DNA of 6,052 nucleotides, from NCBI GenBank assembly GCA_964527595.1, contig CAZGPI010000029.1:1-6052 (forward strand), read 5' to 3'. Positions 1-5,859 of this stretch are shown here, in pieces. The stretch's first letter is position 1, and the number at the start of each line of letters is the position of its first letter. A program made the position numbers and the translations under genes. The notes beneath the pieces are model-generated. The model was not told where the DNA came from. It ran no database searches and saw nothing but the letters and a program-made list of their open reading frames with translations. This stretch comes from GWF2-38-10 sp964527595. GTDB lineage: Bacteria; Babelota; Babeliae; Babelales; RVW-14.

Positions 1-8
1 TTTCTGGT

Positions 9-305
9 TTAGTTTGTCCATAGTATTCCTTCTCTATTAATATCGTTTCTAAGCGATTCATTTAGTTTTGAGTTCAGGTCAACTAGGTCAATTTTCATGG
101 GGATGGTTGTTTCATCAATATCGATTAATATTTTAATAATTGTTTCATACGGGATCGCTTTTTTGGCATCGATTGCAAGGTCAATATCGGAGCCTTGTTG
201 GTGTTTTTGTGTTGCGCGTGAACCAAAAAGATAAATTTTGCATTCGGGTAAATGTTTATGAATGATTGAAATGAGCTGGTCTTTATATTCTTGTTTTAAT
301 ATCAC
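9..305 (-). CDS. Minimal nucleotidyltransferase (MNT), MntA-like antitoxin candidate
   Basis: This 98-residue protein has a DNA polymerase beta-type nucleotidyltransferase core. Residues 28-42 fit GSX10DXD exactly: G28-S29, ten residues, D40-I-D42. D73, in a KIDLVDL context, supplies the third metal-binding carboxylate. Known family members pair with HEPT-domain proteins; the best studied, MntA, inactivates its HepT RNase toxin by AMPylating it. No HEPT gene is visible here. Translation starts at a GTG, with GAGG five bases upstream on the minus strand and no better ATG nearby. Only eight bases remain after the stop, so a partner would lie left of the window. A good promoter sits about 55 bases upstream, making this the first gene of its transcript. 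The family and fold are clear; the antitoxin role is inferred and depends on the missing partner. Confidence 0.85.
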   Translation of the reverse strand: MILKQEYKDQLISIIHKHLPECKIYLFGSRATQKHQQGSDIDLAIDAKKAIPYETIIKILIDIDETTIPMKIDLVDLNSKLNESLRNDINREGILWTN

Positions 306-360
306 AAGATCCTCTTCAATTTTAAAGGCTGATACCCTCTTAACCGGCGATTAATCTTGA

Positions 361-389
361 AGTATATCATGGCGTTTGTATTATGTCGA
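361..389 (-). promoter_or_regulatory. Promoter of the nucleotidyltransferase gene
   Basis: On the minus strand TCGACA (389-384) is separated by 17 bases from TATACT (366-361). Each box matches the sigma-70 consensus at five of six positions, and TGA directly precedes the -10 as an extended -10 element. Transcription would start near 354, giving a leader of about 50 bases before the GTG. Confidence 0.55.
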
Positions 390-411
390 AATTGAAAAAA
401 CGGGCCCTTGT

Positions 412-441
412 TTGATTTTTTCGATTTATATTTGGTATACA
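412..441 (+). promoter_or_regulatory. Promoter of the large secreted protein gene
   Basis: TTGATT (412-417) and TATACA (436-441) are 18 bases apart, with TGG before the -10 as an extended -10. The predicted start near 448 gives a leader of about 48 bases. The same TGN-TATACA element stands almost the same distance before the start of the second secreted gene at 5860 (54 against 55 bases). Confidence 0.5.
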
Positions 442-484
442 AAAGGGTAATGTTTTGTGATCGATTATTGTTTTTAGGAAAAAA

Positions 485-489
485 GGGAG
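485..489 (+). promoter_or_regulatory. Shine-Dalgarno GGGAG that sets the start at 496
   Basis: GGGAG lies six bases before the ATG at 496 but directly abuts the in-frame ATG at 490, which is too close for initiation. The secreted gene at 5860 has the same GGGAG-six bases-ATG-AAG arrangement and no upstream ATG. Together these favour 496. Confidence 0.7.
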
Positions 490-495
490 ATGGTT

Positions 496-2889
496 ATGAA
501 GAAGTTATTTCGTTATGGCTTATTGTTAATGGTTGTGGGCATCGGCCTTATGTTTAATGGCCAGGCAAATATAGATAATCTTAAGGGAACCTATTCTATT
601 TTGCCGGGTAATATGAAGGAGCTCTCGGTTATTCATGGGGCAATAGCATGGCAAAAAGGGGTTATTCGAAGAATTTATGACTTGGGGCATATGACCGACG
701 GTGAACCTACTCATAAACCACGGGCAGACGAATATAAGAAACCAGATGGAACGGCGGACGAAGAAGCATTTAAAGCGGCGATGGGCGATTATGTATCTAA
801 CTATAAAGCGTGGTTTAGTAAGGTTGAGTCACCGGTTGTTAAGCTTACCCGTGGCTTATTTTACCGCGTTCCAGGAACAACAAGTGTGGCAGATTTTAAG
901 ATAAGTGATTTGATTGTTAAAAACATGACCAAAAAAGAATTTGCAGCGAAAGTGGCACAGGTAATGGTGCGTTTATGGGTGTACGAAAAACTGGGTGATT
1001 TAAAGGCAAGTGTACATACGATAACGATTGGTGGACAACCTTTTCTGGAGGGGATGAATTTTTCGGCTGGGGTGCTATCCAAGGATATTCCTAAAAATGA
1101 GGAATTGGTTGGTGCCAAGGAAGATGCATTATTTGGAAATGAAAATGGTGGGGCATTTCGGGTTGTTTTATTAGCGGCGTTATGGGCATATTGTGGCTAT
1201 GATCGTGCTCTGTTAAGGGTTTATTATGATGAGCTTAATAACGCAATAAAAGGATTCATTGGGGCTATTAATAAGGCTGGGATTAAACAAGAACAGAAGA
1301 CAGAAATATTGAAGAGGCTTGGTGTTGGTCGAGAGCAAGCTTGGAATCCCTATGTAATTTCAGAAACGTGGGAAAATGATTCTTTTAAAGAGCAAGGCGA
1401 ATACTTAACAACCGTCGCTGGTGGGTTTTCTCTTGGGGATTTATGTTACCCGAATGTTCAAGGTGCTGAAAAATATGAAAAGCTGGTATATGTTTGTTTG
1501 ATTTCCGGTGACCGTCCTGAGGATGCACCTTATAGTTTAGGAATTTTTGCATTTAATGGTAAGGAATATGGTTTTGCTGATTGTATGGATAATGTATTTC
1601 GCAACTTGTTTAATCATTTGGCTTATGATAAAGAAAAACAAGCGTTTTCAGTTGAAGCGCTTAAAGAATTAACAAAAAAAGATGTAGCAGATTCCGTAAA
1701 AACATTTTATGCAACATGGTTTAATGCAAAACAGATTACTGATCAAGCGGTTCATGATGCTTGGACAAGCGTGATAGAAAACATTCCTTATGCTATCTAT
1801 AACCGAGCAACCAATTCTGAGAGTGATGGACGAGTTGGGGATAAGCGCGGATATGTAAGAGTTCCGGAAGATTGTCCAGAAGCTATAAAAGCCTACTTGC
1901 ATGATAATAAGTACACCATTATTGATGATTCTATGGTGGCAGTGTATGAAATAATGCCAAGCATGAGAAATTTTGTTATAGCGTTAGATTATTTGTTGAA
2001 GTTAGGCCTCTTTGAGGGTAAAGATTTTGCGGGAGAATATACGCGTGCTGATTTTGTAAAAGAGTATTTGCCAAAAGCATTTGCATCATTTGGTACGGTA
2101 ACGATGCCCGATAATATTGAAAAATATGAGGTAGCGGGAGGGTTTGCGGAATTTACTGTTAACCTTGATAAATTACAGGAATCTCGTAAGCAATATATTA
2201 TTACATTTAAAATAACCATCCGCAGTCATGGTGAATTTTTCAGTGAGCAGTTGGCAGCGTCATCGATTTCATTATTTAACCAAATAAAGATAGCAGCGAT
2301 TGAAGGATTGTCGGTTTTTTTGGGCATGCTATTGCCGGCAGATAAAACCACTTTGTTATGTGGGCAGCCTGAAAAGCCTTATTTGTTGGCTTTGTGTGCA
2401 CAGAAATTAGAAGATTTGGATGTGGTTAATCGAATCGTTGAGGGGTGTAATCAAGGATTAAATGAAAAGCAATTTCGGTTAATAAAATATTTAACAGAAA
2501 AAAATCCCGATGCGGCGGTGAAAGCGGAAAGATTACTGCGCGTTTATGCGAGAGGTATTTCTGGTGGAGCTAATTGTATTGATTTTGCAATAGCGGCAGC
2601 ACAAACGGGCATTAAGGCTGCGGATAAAAATATGCGCGTTGCAGCAATGTTATTATTTAAAGCATTGGTTGAAAAAGGGCATGAGTCTGCATCTCTTGAG
2701 GCAATAGAGGCAGCGCAAGAGGGCTTTAAGGCTGCGGATCGTTCTATGCGCATTGAGGCATTAAGCATCTTTGAAGCATTATTTGAAAAAGGGCAGGGAT
2801 TAGATAAAGCTCGTGAGGTTTTGCCATATATTAGCGACAGGGAAACACAGCAACAATTAAATGATTTAATTGCTCGATATTCCAAATAG
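496..2889 (+). CDS. Large exported protein of unknown function with C-terminal helical repeats
   Basis: This is a 797-residue protein from the ATG at 496; an in-frame ATG at 490 would add two residues but leaves no room for the ribosome site. The N-terminus is a Sec signal peptide: MKK, a basic residue at R6, a hydrophobic core at about 8-20, and probable cleavage after G22-Q-A24. I do not recognise the 650-residue body. It contains a D362-C363...R369...N373 patch, a DAW at 421-423 and a YEIMPS stretch at 484-489, which vaguely recall large proteins of amoeba-associated bacteria; this is memory only. Residues 697-734 and 735-772 are tandem 38-residue repeats sharing an AA-x-x-G-x-KAAD-x-x-MR pattern and ending in EKG, predicted helical and HEAT/ARM-like. 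No anchor is seen after the signal peptide, so a periplasmic or secreted location is likely. It has its own promoter and is followed by a hairpin terminator, so it is probably monocistronic. Existence as a gene is near certain; function is unknown. Confidence 0.93.
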   Translation: MKKLFRYGLLLMVVGIGLMFNGQANIDNLKGTYSILPGNMKELSVIHGAIAWQKGVIRRIYDLGHMTDGEPTHKPRADEYKKPDGTADEEAFKAAMGDYVSNYKAWFSKVESPVVKLTRGLFYRVPGTTSVADFKISDLIVKNMTKKEFAAKVAQVMVRLWVYEKLGDLKASVHTITIGGQPFLEGMNFSAGVLSKDIPKNEELVGAKEDALFGNENGGAFRVVLLAALWAYCGYDRALLRVYYDELNNAIKGFIGAINKAGIKQEQKTEILKRLGVGREQAWNPYVISETWENDSFKEQGEYLTTVAGGFSLGDLCYPNVQGAEKYEKLVYVCLISGDRPEDAPYSLGIFAFNGKEYGFADCMDNVFRNLFNHLAYDKEKQAFSVEALKELTKKDVADSVKTFYATWFNAKQITDQAVHDAWTSVIENIPYAIYNRATNSESDGRVGDKRGYVRVPEDCPEAIKAYLHDNKYTIIDDSMVAVYEIMPSMRNFVIALDYLLKLGLFEGKDFAGEYTRADFVKEYLPKAFASFGTVTMPDNIEKYEVAGGFAEFTVNLDKLQESRKQYIITFKITIRSHGEFFSEQLAASSISLFNQIKIAAIEGLSVFLGMLLPADKTTLLCGQPEKPYLLALCAQKLEDLDVVNRIVEGCNQGLNEKQFRLIKYLTEKNPDAAVKAERLLRVYARGISGGANCIDFAIAAAQTGIKAADKNMRVAAMLLFKALVEKGHESASLEAIEAAQEGFKAADRSMRIEALSIFEALFEKGQGLDKAREVLPYISDRETQQQLNDLIARYSK
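2584..2811 (+). repeat. Two tandem 114-bp coding repeats (38 residues each)
   Basis: Units are 2584-2697 and 2698-2811. The 12-mer AAGGCTGCGGAT recurs exactly at 2614 and 2728, and TATGCGC and GAAAAAGGGCA keep the same 114-bp phase. Protein identity is higher at the presumed helix-packing positions than elsewhere. The pattern indicates internal duplication of an alpha-helical repeat at the protein's C-terminus. Confidence 0.8.
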
Positions 2890-2901
2890 GTTCTTTGGAC
2901 A

Positions 2902-3005
2902 TTTTTCAATATAAAAGAGCTCCGGTTTTATGCCGGGGCTCTTTAAATGTTGAGGGTGACAAGATTACTTATTTCTTTTCTTCAAAATCTGCGTCGATCG
3001 GACCG
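2902..3005. repeat. Direct repeat copy 1 (hairpin plus dnaK-like tail)
   Basis: This copy aligns with 4384-4475 in the same orientation. Both begin TTTTTCAA, contain the hairpin with its GGGGCTCTTTAA arm, and share a 21-base identical block (2968-2988 against 4438-4458), followed by GCGTCGAT and CCG. The spacer between hairpin and tail differs (about 21 against 7 bases). By hand count roughly 39 of 47 positions match in the hairpin part and 34 of 38 in the tail part. The pair flanks the ATPase gene at 3181-4368. Confidence 0.75.
2914..2944. terminator. Intrinsic terminator hairpin 1
   Basis: Arms AAAGAGCTCCGG (2914-2925) and CCGGGGCTCTTT (2933-2944) form a 12-bp stem with one G-U pair and a 7-base loop. 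On the plus strand it lies 25 bases after the stop of the secreted protein gene, but only UUU follows in the arm. On the minus strand the stem runs into TTTT, so it suits a minus-strand gene at least as well. It is probably bidirectional. Confidence 0.7.
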
Positions 3006-3013
3006 TTGACAGG
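2969..3013 (-). pseudogene. dnaK-like 3'-end remnant, copy 1
   Basis: Read on the minus strand, the codons before the TAA at 2971-2969 encode PVNGPIDADFEEKK. DnaK/Hsp70 proteins characteristically end in a flexible linker and a (V/I)IDADFEE-like acidic tail rich in E and K, which this resembles. The frame is open for about 30 codons upstream (to a stop at 3061-3059), but that part has no DnaK character and no start with a ribosome site. A terminator hairpin follows in the orientation expected for a real gene end. The DnaK assignment is inferred from a short tail. Confidence 0.45.
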
Positions 3014-3024
3014 TTTTCGGATGA

Positions 3025-3055
3025 TTGATAATGATGATCTAGCGACCGTTATAAT
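3025..3055 (+). promoter_or_regulatory. Possible promoter of ATPase gene 1
   Basis: TTGATA (3025-3030) and a perfect TATAAT (3050-3055) are separated by 19 bases, which is long but tolerated. An alternative is TATACA at 3083-3088 with TGGACA 15 bases upstream. Either gives a leader of roughly 90-120 bases. The rest of 3056-3180 shows only a TCGATAATCGA palindrome (3071-3081) and the ribosome site, with no gene. Confidence 0.3.
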
Positions 3056-3180
3056 TAATTATGGACAAAATCGATAATCGAGTATACAATATGTCTAATT
3101 GCCAAGCTGAAAGATTTTTTTTGAACAGCAGTTTGATCTGGATTTCATAGTAACTGATTAATAAGAAAAGGGGTATTGGC

Positions 3181-4368
3181 ATGATTGTTGAACGGGGGAT
3201 GAAAAAATATATTCAGAAGGCGGCCGAAAAATATCCGGTTTTAGCGATTTTGGGTCCGCGGCAGTCAGGAAAAACAACGCTTGCACGGCAAGCTTTCCCG
3301 AACCATAAATACATATCGTTTGAGGATGTTGTTGGTATTCAGGAATATGTTAAACGAGATCCTAAAGGTTTTTTGGAGGAGCACGCTAATCAACATGGTC
3401 TAATTCTTGACGAGTTTCAGCACGTTCCGCTTATTTTGTCATATATTCAGCTTGCTGCAGACAGTGAAAATAAGCCTGGTTATTTTGTTTTGACCGGCTC
3501 ACAAAACTTTTTGATGAATCAAGCAATTTCGCAAACGCTTGCAGGACGAGTTGCATTATTTAATTTGCTACCACTGTCGGTTCAAGAACTTAAAGAGGCA
3601 TCTCTTTTACCTGAGTCTGTAGAGCTTGCAATTCACCGTGGATTTTATCCTCGAATTTGTGCTCAGGGGTTTGATCCAAGTTGGTACAATAATTATATAA
3701 GGACTTATCTCGAGCGTGATGTACGGATGTTGAAAAATATATCAGACTTATCGCTATTTCAGACATTTATTGGACTTTGTGCTGGTCGGGTTGGGCAATT
3801 ACTTAATGTTGCCTCGCTTGCAAATGATTGTGGAATTACCCAGGTGACGGCAAATTCATGGCTTACGCTTCTTCAAGCAAGTTATCTTATTTTTTTAGTA
3901 CAACCACATTACAAAAATTTTAGTAAACGCTTAATCAAATCCCCCAAACTTTATTTTTATGATACAGGAATTGTATGTGCATTGCTTGGTATTGAATCGG
4001 CCGAGGGCGTTTATAAGCATTACCTTCGCGGCGGCCTTATGGAGTCCTTCGTGTTATCTGAGATTTTAAAATATTACTATAATCGTGATCGAGTTCCACA
4101 TATTTATTTTTGGCGAGATAAAACCGAACATGAAGTTGATTTTGTTCTTGAACATGGTGCGGCGCTTGTGCCTGTTGAGGTTAAGGCGGGGAAGACAATT
4201 TCAACCGATTATTTTGATAATCTTAAATATTGGTGCAAACTCGCCGAAATTGACCCAGCGAATGGATTTGTTGTTTATGCTGGAAATGAGGAACAAAAAA
4301 GAAGCACGGGAATGGTGTTGGGTTGGCAAAATGTAGCAGAGGTTTTTAATATAAGTGGTATTAAATAG
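3181..4368 (+). CDS. AAA_14/DUF4143 ATPase 1
   Basis: This 395-residue ATP-binding protein has the usual family length. In order: Walker A GPRQSGKTT (25-33), Walker B LILDEFQ (74-80), sensor-like FVLTGSQN (102-109), LAGR (120-123), a predicted winged-helix segment (about 208-232), and a C-terminal DUF4143 domain with FWRDKTEHEVDF. That domain carries D320 and E333-V-K335, arranged like a PD-(D/E)xK nuclease site. All ATPase motifs look intact. The cellular role of this widespread archaeal and bacterial family is not established; DNA-related or accessory-element functions have been suggested. The ATG has AGGGG seven bases upstream. The gene is alone between two direct repeats with dnaK-like tails and converges on ATPase 2, to which it is only distantly similar, so recent tandem duplication is unlikely. 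Confidence 0.95.
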   Translation: MIVERGMKKYIQKAAEKYPVLAILGPRQSGKTTLARQAFPNHKYISFEDVVGIQEYVKRDPKGFLEEHANQHGLILDEFQHVPLILSYIQLAADSENKPGYFVLTGSQNFLMNQAISQTLAGRVALFNLLPLSVQELKEASLLPESVELAIHRGFYPRICAQGFDPSWYNNYIRTYLERDVRMLKNISDLSLFQTFIGLCAGRVGQLLNVASLANDCGITQVTANSWLTLLQASYLIFLVQPHYKNFSKRLIKSPKLYFYDTGIVCALLGIESAEGVYKHYLRGGLMESFVLSEILKYYYNRDRVPHIYFWRDKTEHEVDFVLEHGAALVPVEVKAGKTISTDYFDNLKYWCKLAEIDPANGFVVYAGNEEQKRSTGMVLGWQNVAEVFNISGIK

Positions 4369-4383
4369 GTAATGATTTCAGCT

Positions 4384-4475
4384 TTTTTCAAATACAAGAG
4401 AGCCCCGGTTTTGGTACTGGGGCTCTTTAATTTAGTGCTTATTTCTTTTCTTCAAAATTGGCGTCGATAGGGCCG
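4384..4475. repeat. Direct repeat copy 2 (hairpin plus dnaK-like tail)
   Basis: This is the second copy of the element at 2902-3005, in the same orientation and 1482 bases away start to start. It fills most of the gap between the convergent ATPase genes and has a shorter spacer between hairpin and tail than copy 1. Confidence 0.75.
4397..4428. terminator. Intrinsic terminator hairpin 2, between convergent genes
   Basis: AAGAGAGCCCCGGT... (4397-4409) pairs with ACTGGGGCTCTTT (4416-4428): 13 pairs including two G-U, with a 6-base loop. It lies 28 bases after the stop of ATPase 1 and 73 bases after that of ATPase 2 on the other strand, so it can end both transcripts. The T-tracts on both sides are short. 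Confidence 0.7.
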
Positions 4476-4492
4476 CCGGTGCCATTTTTTTT
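4439..4492 (-). pseudogene. dnaK-like 3'-end remnant, copy 2
   Basis: On the minus strand the codons before the TAA at 4441-4439 encode KKNGTGGPIDANFEEKK. The last eleven codons match copy 1 except for four base changes: GGT/GGC, CCG/CCT and GCA/GCC are synonymous, while GAT/AAT changes D to N. That pattern implies descent from translated sequence. The remnant begins just after the stop of ATPase 2 and has no body. The Hsp70 origin is inferred from the tail motif. Confidence 0.45.
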
Positions 4493-4500
4493 AAATGATA

Positions 4501-5667
4501 TTACCAAGCGTGGTCCAATGGAAGGTCGGGTGAAACACCTCTAAGAAATTCTTCGCAAGGCATACAGAGAACGTTGTTTTTTAGCAGCCGCTCTTTGCCA
4601 CGATACAGAAGGAGCAATTTTGCTTCAGGGTAATCTTGCCCAAATGCCAAAAGTGATTGTAGGTCATCTGGTCTTATTTTTTCTGTATTTTTGACTTCTA
4701 TAGCCCAGAAACCAAGTGCGCCAAAAACGACAAAGTCTACCTCAACGCCCGATCGTGTTCTCCAAAAATAAAGATCATGTTTTTCTGCTGAATAATCTCG
4801 CCATGCTACCAAATGTTGGGCTACGAGGCCTTCTAGCCCTGCGCCATTGATTTCTGAATCACTGTCTTTTATCGATTTTGGTCGCAAAGCACGATAAACA
4901 CCAGCATCAAAAAGATAAAATTTAGGATGAGCGCTTAGTTCGCGTTTTGCTCGTTGAGTAAACATGGGAATTTGATAACAAATGAGCATATCTTCAAGGA
5001 TAGAAATCCAATCATTAACGGTTGTTCGTTTAACGTGGCATTCGCGAGCAATATTAGTGACATTTAGTGTAGAGCCATGAGAAAAACTAATGACATGTAA
5101 AAAGCGGGTAAAAGATTCATAATGGCGAATTAGTCCCTCCATTTTGACTTCCTCTTCCAGATAAAGATTAATATAAGCTTGTAATGTTTGGATTGGGTCT
5201 TTGTGCGCAAAACGAAGAGGTAGGAGTCCATACATCAATGCTTCATTAAAATTAAATTGATCCTTAAGCTCAGAAGCCATGAATGGATGGAGTATTTTTT
5301 TCAATGCTCGGCCACCGAGTAAGTCGACGCCTTGGCGCTTTAATTTTCGTGCACTTGAACCGGTGAGGATAAATTTCCATTTACGTTTTTTTTCGATAAG
5401 CATATGCACAATTGATAGCAAGTCAGGTATTTTTTGAATTTCATCAATGATAATTGTTTTGCCATCGGGATGAGCGCTTACTAATTCTGCCAAATGATCC
5501 GGATTTACGGAGAGGCGATAACGCATATCAGCTTGTCGCAAATCAATCAAAAGAGCCCCAGGAAATCTTGTTTCGACCATCGTTGATTTTCCGGTCCCTC
5601 GAGGTCCAAAGAGAAAATAGCTTGTCTCAGGTTCTTTAAAAACCCGATTTATGTAATTAAAGTCCAT
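4501..5667 (-). CDS. AAA_14/DUF4143 ATPase 2
   Basis: This 388-residue ATPase is in the same family as the gene at 3181. It has Walker A GPRGTGKST (21-29), Walker B TIIIDEIQ (71-78), FILTGSS (99-105), GGRA (118-121), a winged-helix-like segment (about 201-225), and DUF4143 with YFWRTRSGVEVDF. Its C-terminal residues D311 and E324-V-K326 keep the PD-(D/E)xK-like spacing, so both predicted activities look intact. The ATG at 5667 is chosen because AGGG lies six bases upstream; an in-frame TTG at 5688 would add seven residues but overlaps the leader and operator region. Its promoter carries paired dyad sites, suggesting tight repression. It converges on ATPase 1 and diverges from the secreted gene at 5860. 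What the ATPase acts on is unknown; family assignment is firm. Confidence 0.95.
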   Translation of the reverse strand: MDFNYINRVFKEPETSYFLFGPRGTGKSTMVETRFPGALLIDLRQADMRYRLSVNPDHLAELVSAHPDGKTIIIDEIQKIPDLLSIVHMLIEKKRKWKFILTGSSARKLKRQGVDLLGGRALKKILHPFMASELKDQFNFNEALMYGLLPLRFAHKDPIQTLQAYINLYLEEEVKMEGLIRHYESFTRFLHVISFSHGSTLNVTNIARECHVKRTTVNDWISILEDMLICYQIPMFTQRAKRELSAHPKFYLFDAGVYRALRPKSIKDSDSEINGAGLEGLVAQHLVAWRDYSAEKHDLYFWRTRSGVEVDFVVFGALGFWAIEVKNTEKIRPDDLQSLLAFGQDYPEAKLLLLYRGKERLLKNNVLCMPCEEFLRGVSPDLPLDHAW

Positions 5668-5690
5668 ATTATGCCCTTTTTTTAACAAAT

Positions 5691-5707
5691 TGACGCCAGT
5701 TCCGTCA
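5691..5707. promoter_or_regulatory. Operator-like dyad, site 1 (downstream)
   Basis: TGACGCC-AGTT-CCGTCA is an inverted repeat of TGACG/CGTCA with seven bases between arms. It matches site 2 outside the four central bases. It lies just downstream of the predicted transcription start of ATPase 2, where a bound protein would block elongation or clearance. Confidence 0.5.
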
Positions 5708-5718
5708 TATTGAGTCTC

Positions 5719-5747
5719 ATTATGACGCCTTCGCCGTCAATTTGCAA
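5719..5747 (-). promoter_or_regulatory. Promoter of ATPase gene 2
   Basis: On the minus strand TTGCAA (5747-5742) stands 17 bases before CATAAT (5724-5719). The -10 matches at five of six positions and the -35 at four of six. Transcription would begin near 5712, about 45 bases before the ATG. Dyad site 2 occupies the spacer. Confidence 0.45.
5723..5739. promoter_or_regulatory. Operator-like dyad, site 2 (between -35 and -10)
   Basis: TGACGCC-TTCG-CCGTCA has the same arms and spacing as site 1, and the centres (5699 and 5731) are 32 bp apart, close to three helical turns. With site 1 it forms a 59-bp imperfect palindrome (5686-5744) centred on 5715. A site inside the promoter spacer is typical of steric repression. 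Confidence 0.5.
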
Positions 5748-5797
5748 GCGCTAAGGTAGGATTAATTTATTTATAATAGCTGCGGCAGGATTGTTTT

Positions 5798-5806
5798 TGA
5801 TATACA
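5798..5806 (+). promoter_or_regulatory. Extended -10 element of the second secreted gene
   Basis: TGA-TATACA fits an extended -10. I see no convincing -35 at 16-18 bases upstream. Its distance to the ATG (54 bases) nearly equals that of the matching element before the gene at 496 (55 bases). Confidence 0.4.
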
Positions 5807-5859
5807 TAAAAGCATGTATTTAAAATCGATTATCGTGTTGGGAAATAAGGGAGATTGTT

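Noticed and set aside
2544..2909. Minus-strand 121-codon frame opposite the repeat region
   Set aside because: It is the antisense of the helical repeats, starts inside the downstream intergenic region without a good ribosome site, and shows only repeated A/S/C-rich shadow sequence.
2895..3077. Plus-strand 60-codon frame after the large secreted gene
   Set aside because: It runs through the terminator hairpin and the antisense dnaK-like tail, has no ribosome site and no protein character.
4085..4336. Plus-strand 83-codon frame inside ATPase 1
   Set aside because: It is a frame shadow of the DUF4143 domain, whose motifs are intact in the main frame.
2902..4475. Insertion sequence carrying ATPase 1
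   Set aside because: The flanking repeats are direct rather than inverted, no transposase is encoded and no short target duplication is seen.
5686..5744. Terminator or transposon end instead of an operator
   Set aside because: There is no T-tract after the palindrome, no second copy or target duplication in the window, and the dyads coincide with promoter elements. A dispersed repeat still cannot be excluded without the genome.
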